Positions 32,403-35,664 of a stretch of 35,664 nt of DNA are shown here, piece by piece. Within the stretch, counting starts at the first letter, position 1. Every line of letters starts with the position of its first letter. Below the pieces are notes generated by a model. The model had not been told where the DNA came from. It saw nothing but the letters and a program-made list of their open reading frames with translations, and did not search any database. Made by a program: the position numbers and the translations under genes. The stretch comes from JAJFUB01 sp964622325 (GTDB lineage: Bacteria; Armatimonadota; Zipacnadia; Zipacnadales; UBA11051), in assembly GCA_964622325.1 (NCBI GenBank), contig CAZUOJ010000027.1:1-35664 (forward strand). Reading direction: 5' to 3'.

Positions 32403-32864
32403 TTAATGATGCGCATACAGCGGCTCTACATAAATGAGCACATCATCAGCTTCAACATGCTGCCCGTCTTCCGCCACAAATTGCGCAATCCGGCCCCGCA
32501 CATGGCTTGTCACTTCATTGTACAGCTTCATAGCTTCAATAAGTCCAACAGTGTCGCCGATATGCACTTCATCCCCGACTTCGACATAGGGGGGAGCTTC
32601 TGGGGAAGGCCGGCGATAAAACACGCCTGCCATGGGCGCCCGAATGGCTTCCCATTTGGCCTTTGGGGCCTCTTTAAATTCTTGCAAGGGCGCGGCTGGG
32701 CTTCGCTCGTGTTGGCCCCTCTCCGTTGTCGTTTGCGCTGGGGCAGGCAAGCCTTTTTTCAACAGCAGTCGATCTTCGCCCACAGCTACTTCGATGACCG
32801 CTAAGGGCTCCCGCTCCAAAAGCTCCAGCAGCCATTTGATATCCTCATTAGTCAAGCCCTGCAT
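32403..32864 (-). CDS. accB: Biotin carboxyl carrier protein AccB
   Basis: Carrier subunit of acetyl-CoA carboxylase, the first step of fatty acid synthesis. From the ATG at 32864 (GGAAGG just upstream) it has 153 residues. The N-terminal part ('IKWLLELLEREPLAVIEVAV') is the usual helical region, followed by a Thr/Ala/Pro-rich linker. The biotinyl domain has 'IRAPMAGVFYRRPSPEAPPY', 'VEVGDEVHIGDTVGLIE' and the biotinylation site Lys in 'EAMKLYNEV'. Usually accB is followed by accC, whereas here it is followed by hom, so the biotin carboxylase must be elsewhere. Confidence 0.95.
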   Translation of the reverse strand: MQGLTNEDIKWLLELLEREPLAVIEVAVGEDRLLLKKGLPAPAQTTTERGQHERSPAAPLQEFKEAPKAKWEAIRAPMAGVFYRRPSPEAPPYVEVGDEVHIGDTVGLIEAMKLYNEVTSHVRGRIAQFVAEDGQHVEADDVLIYVEPLYAHH

Positions 32865-32978
32865 CAGCCTTCCGCCTATCATAAACGAAATGAGAAAAAA
32901 ATTTAAAAGCCCTTATCCGCGCTGAACGATAGCCCTGATATATGTTTTCGCATGGAAAAAAGCCTATTATTGCCAGAA

Positions 32979-33002
32979 GCGACGGGCTGCGTCACCCGTC
33001 GC
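32979..33002 (-). terminator. Hairpin downstream of the tRNA gene
   Basis: A perfect eight-base G/C-rich stem, GCGACGGG (32979-32986)/CCCGTCGC (32995-33002), lies about 30 bases past the tRNA 3' end. The nearest T tract on the - strand is some 17 bases further, so it is either a weak terminator or a processing and stability element of the tRNA transcript. Confidence 0.45.
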
Positions 33003-33031
33003 TGAGCAAGGAAGGCATTTTAAGCAATTGT

Positions 33032-33108
33032 TGGTAGCGGGGAGAGGATTCGAACCTCCGACGCCGCGGGTATGAACCGCGTGCTCTAACCCACTGAGCT
33101 ACCCCGCC
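33032..33108 (-). tRNA. tRNA-Met(CAU), elongator type
   Basis: A 77-base cloverleaf on the - strand. The acceptor stem is GGCGGGG with CCCCGCT (one G-U pair), with T8, A9, a D arm with GAGC, the anticodon stem CGCGG/CCGCG enclosing TTCATAC, and a T arm GGAGG-TTCGAAT-CCTCT. The 3' CCA is encoded at 33034-33032. Anticodon CAU. The first pair is not the C-A mismatch of initiator tRNA, and the anticodon stem does not have three G-C pairs in the initiator order. It resembles elongator tRNA-Met of Bacillus. tRNA-Ile2 (CAU) is less likely by sequence, but CAU alone cannot exclude it. Confidence 0.93.
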
Positions 33109-33240
33109 TCTAGCTTTGTCTTTTTGTCTTTATTGTTTTTATCGTTTTTAACAACTTCGAGTTTAAGAAACAACAATTGTACTGTATTGCACAATGTGGC
33201 GAGCTGTTATAAACCCTCAACAGCAAAATCAAAATGTGGA

Positions 33241-33447
33241 TTACTGATTCTGTTGCTGCTGCATTTGCAGCAAGCGTTTCTTTTGTTTCTTTCGCTTCTT
33301 CATCAGCTTCTCTTCCAGCTCGCGCGCTTTTTGCTCCGCCTCCTGCTGGATTTTCCTTTTGATCATCTCATCTAGCTCCAATAGAGGCGTGCGATCAAAG
33401 CTCCGCAAGCGCTCATAGTCTACTTTATCCTTCTCTGCCATATCCAC
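33241..33447 (-). CDS. Small highly charged coiled-coil protein
   Basis: Hypothetical protein of 68 residues from the GTG at 33447, whose AAGGAG is eight bases upstream. The ATG two codons later is possible. After 'DYERLRSFDRTPLLELDEMI' the chain is almost pure Lys/Arg/Glu/Gln ('EQKARELEEKLMKKRKKQ') and ends 'LLQMQQQQNQ'. It has the look of a small helical RNA- or protein-binding peptide. A near-consensus promoter (33480-33509) just upstream on the same strand supports it as a real transcription unit. No domain is recognised. Confidence 0.65.
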   Translation of the reverse strand: MDMAEKDKVDYERLRSFDRTPLLELDEMIKRKIQQEAEQKARELEEKLMKKRKKQKKRLLQMQQQQNQ

Positions 33448-33479
33448 TGTCTCGTCTCCTTCCCAAAATTCCCGTTTAT

Positions 33480-33509
33480 AATATAGCAAATTCCCTGCCT
33501 TCCTGTCAA
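33480..33509 (-). promoter_or_regulatory. Near-consensus promoter of the small coiled-coil gene
   Basis: On the - strand: TTGACA (complement of 33504-33509), an 18-base spacer and TATATT (complement of 33480-33485) with the extended -10 TG one base before it. The expected transcript start near 33473 leaves a short leader with AAGGAG before the GTG at 33447. Confidence 0.7.
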
Positions 33510-33559
33510 AGATTTTTGTCAGTTTTTATTTTCATCAGGCAGAAATGCGTTTATCCGCT

Positions 33560-33676
33560 TCATTTGATTTTCTGCGGCTTACAGAGCTTCTTTTTCTTTT
33601 CCGCCGTGGCCCCGCATTTTTTGCAACGAAAATTTCCCGGCGTTTCCGGGGCTGTTTTTTTGCCCTTCAAACACAT
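33560..33676 (-). CDS. Small zinc-ribbon-like protein, 38 residues
   Basis: A short gene that ordinary length cut-offs would miss. From ATG 33676 to TGA 33560 it encodes 38 residues with 'FRCKKCGATAEKKKKLCKPQ': a CxxC pair, a Lys-rich spacer and a third Cys followed by KP. This matches tiny 'CKKCG...K..LCKP.KI' proteins seen as hypothetical proteins in many anaerobic and uncultured bacteria. AGAGG lies about nine bases upstream, an acceptable ribosome binding site. Its function is not known. The Cys set could bind zinc with a fourth ligand from the terminal residues or a dimer partner, for example Cys2. It sits between the DegT and coiled-coil genes on the same strand. Confidence 0.6.
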   Translation of the reverse strand: MCLKGKKTAPETPGNFRCKKCGATAEKKKKLCKPQKIK

Positions 33677-33805
33677 TACGCTACGCCTCTTTGCCCTGAA
33701 TATGAGAAACGAGATGACTCTAAAAGCCTCGCTCCAGGGCTCCTGTTCAATGTCTCAGGCCGCTTCTTTAGCCCAAAGAACTCAAAGGCAATGTAAAATC
33801 TTATT

Positions 33806-34963
33806 TCAGCTAAACGACTCCAGCACAGCGCGCAACTTTTCGGCCTGCTGGACAAAATAATTTTTGTCGCCGCCTGTGCCGCTAATCATCAGCCGCGGCA
33901 TCAGATATTCTGCGTTAGGGCACAGATCCTGGCTATAATCCGGATGGCGCAAAGCCAGGGGGCAGCCGCGGGGACAATCGCGTCCATAACCAATTTGCTC
34001 CCGGATGACGGGCTGTTTGTAAGCGGGCGCGCCAATGTAGCCAAAATTAATGGATAAGCCCTGTTCCGCGCATCTCCGTTTGAACGCCTCATAATCAATG
34101 CCGACTTTATCGCCCTCAAAGCGCGCTGTCCACAAATGATATGTATGCTGCCGCTGGGCGGGATCCGGATTGACTTGCGGCTTCACAATGTGTTCGAAGC
34201 CCTGACAGGCTTCATTGAGCAACTGAGCGTTTTCGATGCAAATGTCCACATAGCTACGGGCGCGCTTGAGCTGCACGCGGCCAATGGCGGCCACGACTTC
34301 ATTCATCCGATAATTCCACGACAAAAGCCGCGGGCATGTGCCAAATGTAATCATATCCTGCATATGCTGACGCAGGGCGGGATCCCGCATTAAGATCATG
34401 CCTCCATCGCCCAGCGCCATCTGCTTGGACTGCTGGAACGAAAACACGCCAATATCCCCCACTGTCCCGGCATAACGGCCTTTGTAAGTAGCGTAAATGG
34501 CATGGGCGCAATCCTCGATGACTTTCAAGCCGTGCCGCCGAGCAATCTCCAGAATAGGATCCATATCGGCCATCAAGCCCGCCCATTGCGTCACTATGAT
34601 GGCCCGTGTCCGTTCTGTAATGAGGCTTTCCAGGCTTGCCGGATCCATCAACTGGCTATCCAGATCTATATCCGCAAATACGGGAATGGCGTTGTGATAC
34701 ATCACTGCCAAAGCGCCAAATACAACAAGCGGATCACAAATCACTTCCTCGCCTGCTCCAGCGCCGCATGCCGCCACGGCTACATGTAGCCCGGCCATTG
34801 CATTGACGACCGTGAGCCCATAAGGGGAATTAAATTCCGCGGCAAATTCCTGCGCAAAGCGCTCAGATTCCGTATCAGAGCCAATCGCGCATAAATTGCC
34901 CCGCTCCAAAACGCGCTGGACTGCCTGCAAATCCTCTTCATCAAAATAATGATACGCGCTCAT
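33806..34963 (-). CDS. DegT/DnrJ/EryC1/StrS family PLP aminotransferase
   Basis: Sugar aminotransferase-type PLP protein of 385 residues. The nucleotide-sugar transaminase fold shows 'VVNAMAGLHVAVAACGAGAG', 'DIGVFSFQQSKQMALGDGGM' with the PLP lysine in 'QQSKQM', the Asp-Cys-Ala-His run 'VIEDCAHAIYATYKG' and 'RMNEVVAAIGRVQLKR'. GGGAGG five bases before the ATG sets the start. Such enzymes make amino sugars for glycans or antibiotics, but no sugar nucleotide cluster is beside it here. An extended C-terminal region with Cys-rich 'YGRDCPRGCPLAL' is typical of a subgroup. A 15-codon frame ends within its ATGA start. Confidence 0.9.
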   Translation of the reverse strand: MSAYHYFDEEDLQAVQRVLERGNLCAIGSDTESERFAQEFAAEFNSPYGLTVVNAMAGLHVAVAACGAGAGEEVICDPLVVFGALAVMYHNAIPVFADIDLDSQLMDPASLESLITERTRAIIVTQWAGLMADMDPILEIARRHGLKVIEDCAHAIYATYKGRYAGTVGDIGVFSFQQSKQMALGDGGMILMRDPALRQHMQDMITFGTCPRLLSWNYRMNEVVAAIGRVQLKRARSYVDICIENAQLLNEACQGFEHIVKPQVNPDPAQRQHTYHLWTARFEGDKVGIDYEAFKRRCAEQGLSINFGYIGAPAYKQPVIREQIGYGRDCPRGCPLALRHPDYSQDLCPNAEYLMPRLMISGTGGDKNYFVQQAEKLRAVLESFS

Positions 34964-35007
34964 ATTTTCCTCCCTAAGTATTTATGATTATTAGCCTCCG
35001 TGGCCAT
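34960..35007 (-). CDS. Possible 15-codon leader peptide coupled to the DegT gene
   Basis: On the - strand, AGGAG is followed closely by an ATG at 35007 opening the frame MATEANNHKYLGRKI, whose TGA overlaps the DegT ATG as ATGA. The overlap would make the two translationally coupled. The spacing from the ribosome binding site is short (about four bases), and there is no codon run that would obviously sense an amino acid, so this may be chance. Confidence 0.3.
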   Translation of the reverse strand: MATEANNHKYLGRKI

Positions 35008-35125
35008 ATATCTCCTGCCGATTATTAATTTTTGTTCGCCTAATTCCGCAGCGCCTGATTATGGCTCCGAATCTTTTCTTTGCTCGCGTGAAAATGCCTT
35101 TTTTTGTTCTCTTTTTGTTTAATGG

Positions 35126-35515
35126 CTAATCTAACACAGCGATGGCTTCAATCTCAAGAAGCCATTCTGGCTCCACAAGCGCCGTCACTGCACATGTCGT
35201 GGCGGCCGGAAAGGGCGGCTTTAGATATTCCTGGCGCACTTCATTAAACACGGGGAAATGTGCCATATCTGTTAAGAAAACCGTCAATTTCACGACCTTT
35301 TCCCATGAGGCGCCAGCTGCTTCTAATTGAGCTTGTAAATTGCGAAAGACTTGATGCGCTTGTGCCCGAAAATCGCCTGCCCCCACGAGATTGCCTTCTG
35401 CATCCACAGGCACTTGTCCGGAAATAAATAAAAAGCGCGCGCCCGAGGCCACAATCGCTTGGCTATATGCTGTTTTGGGCTGTGGAGCCCGAGGGGATTG
35501 GATCACATGTAGCAT
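35126..35515 (-). CDS. Rid family (RidA/YjgF/UK114-like) protein
   Basis: A 129-residue trimeric-type Rid protein. RidA enzymes hydrolyse reactive 2-aminoacrylate and related imines. The fold signatures 'YSQAIVASGARFLFISGQVP', 'AQAHQVFRNLQAQLEAAGAS', 'VVKLTVFLTDM' and 'LLEIEAIAVL' are all present. The arginine that binds the imine carboxylate in RidA (PAR) is replaced: the sequence reads P-A-A-T-T around residue 105. Imine hydrolysis is therefore doubtful and the protein may belong to a Rid subgroup without it. AGGGTGG a few bases before the ATG at 35515 sets the start. Its stop is 162 bases before the DegT gene on the same strand. Confidence 0.85.
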   Translation of the reverse strand: MLHVIQSPRAPQPKTAYSQAIVASGARFLFISGQVPVDAEGNLVGAGDFRAQAHQVFRNLQAQLEAAGASWEKVVKLTVFLTDMAHFPVFNEVRQEYLKPPFPAATTCAVTALVEPEWLLEIEAIAVLD

Positions 35516-35591
35516 TTTTGCCACCCTTCTGTTAATCACAATAATCATTCACAAATTATCAGAAAAGCAAAACCGTTTGGCAAAAAGATAT

Positions 35592-35620
35592 TTGACGCCA
35601 GAGCCCAGGCTCGTTATACT
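35592..35620 (+). promoter_or_regulatory. Strong sigma70-type promoter at the right edge
   Basis: TTGACG (35592-35597), a spacer of exactly 17 bases and TATACT (35615-35620) give a near-consensus promoter on the + strand, divergent from the Rid gene. GAGGG near 35648-35652 looks like the ribosome binding site of a gene that begins at or just past the window end. Confidence 0.75.
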
Positions 35621-35664
35621 ATAAGCTCCAAATCCTAAAAAAGAAAGAGGGAACAGCCAATCGT

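Noticed and set aside
33032..33108. Reading the CAU tRNA as initiator tRNA or as tRNA-Ile2
   Set aside because: The first acceptor pair is G-U, not the C-A mismatch of initiators, and the sequence is closest to elongator tRNA-Met. Ile2 is not fully excluded.
33516..33860. 114-codon frame on the + strand
   Set aside because: It runs antisense to the zinc-ribbon gene and into the end of the DegT gene, with no ribosome binding site or recognisable product.
1..35664. CRISPR arrays, insertion sequences, prophage or integron elements
   Set aside because: No regularly spaced direct repeats, transposase, integrase or terminal repeats were seen on either strand.

Overview
The window is a bacterial chromosome fragment of roughly balanced G+C with no phage, insertion sequence, CRISPR array or rRNA. 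It holds one tRNA, about 35 protein genes and a partial gene at the left edge. It looks like an uncultured, heterotrophic, Gram-negative-type bacterium. The clues are several exported proteins with lipoprotein signals, a lone type IV prepilin-like protein with the H-X9-DG C-terminal signature typical of Planctomycetes, Armatimonadota, Sumerlaeota and Hydrogenedentota-like lineages, and many TIM-barrel sugar enzymes. The core order rsmD-coaD-(coiled coil)-ackA recalls Firmicutes-like gene order. No phylum can be fixed from this fragment alone.

Layout. (1) 1-3151, + strand: 3' part of rsmD, coaD, a coiled-coil protein and ackA. (2) 3234-4917: a THUMP-type RNA methyltransferase on the - strand, divergent from a small exported protein. 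(3) 5005-15182, + strand: a metabolic block. It contains an HpaI/RhmA-type aldolase overlapping a D-2-hydroxyacid dehydrogenase, an Asp-box (sialidase-like) propeller, two stand-alone receiver proteins, two xylose-isomerase-like TIM barrels, a membrane protein, a pair of amidohydrolase-like barrels (one without its metal ligands), pta and an exported Kelch-like propeller. (4) 15280-15939, - strand: prepilin-like protein with a textbook terminator. (5) 16135-24818, + strand: a 938-residue multidomain lipoprotein resembling a glycoside hydrolase, an M42 aminopeptidase, a Gfo/Idh/MocA oxidoreductase, an exported protein of unknown role, a PHP hydrolase and an unrecognised lipoprotein. (6) 24899-25354: thioredoxin-type arsC. 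(7) 25401-35515, all - strand. In transcription order this is a RidA-like gene, a DegT aminotransferase, a 38-residue zinc-ribbon gene, a small charged coiled-coil gene, tRNA-Met(CAU), accB, hom, thrC, purC, tilS and ftsH. A strong consensus promoter on the + strand closes the window.

How it fits together. The aldolase, dehydrogenase, isomerases, oxidoreductase and exported glycan-active proteins fit breakdown of a sugar or sugar acid to pyruvate-level products. Pta and AckA, about 10 kb apart, could turn acetyl-CoA into acetate and ATP. The right arm is biosynthesis and housekeeping.

The most unusual signal is compositional. The trinucleotide GGT and its complement ACC are almost absent on both strands and in all frames: five occurrences in the first 3 kb, where about 94 would be expected if all trinucleotides were equally common. 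The single tRNA alone contains six. This looks like a DNA-level avoidance and is the observation most worth following up.
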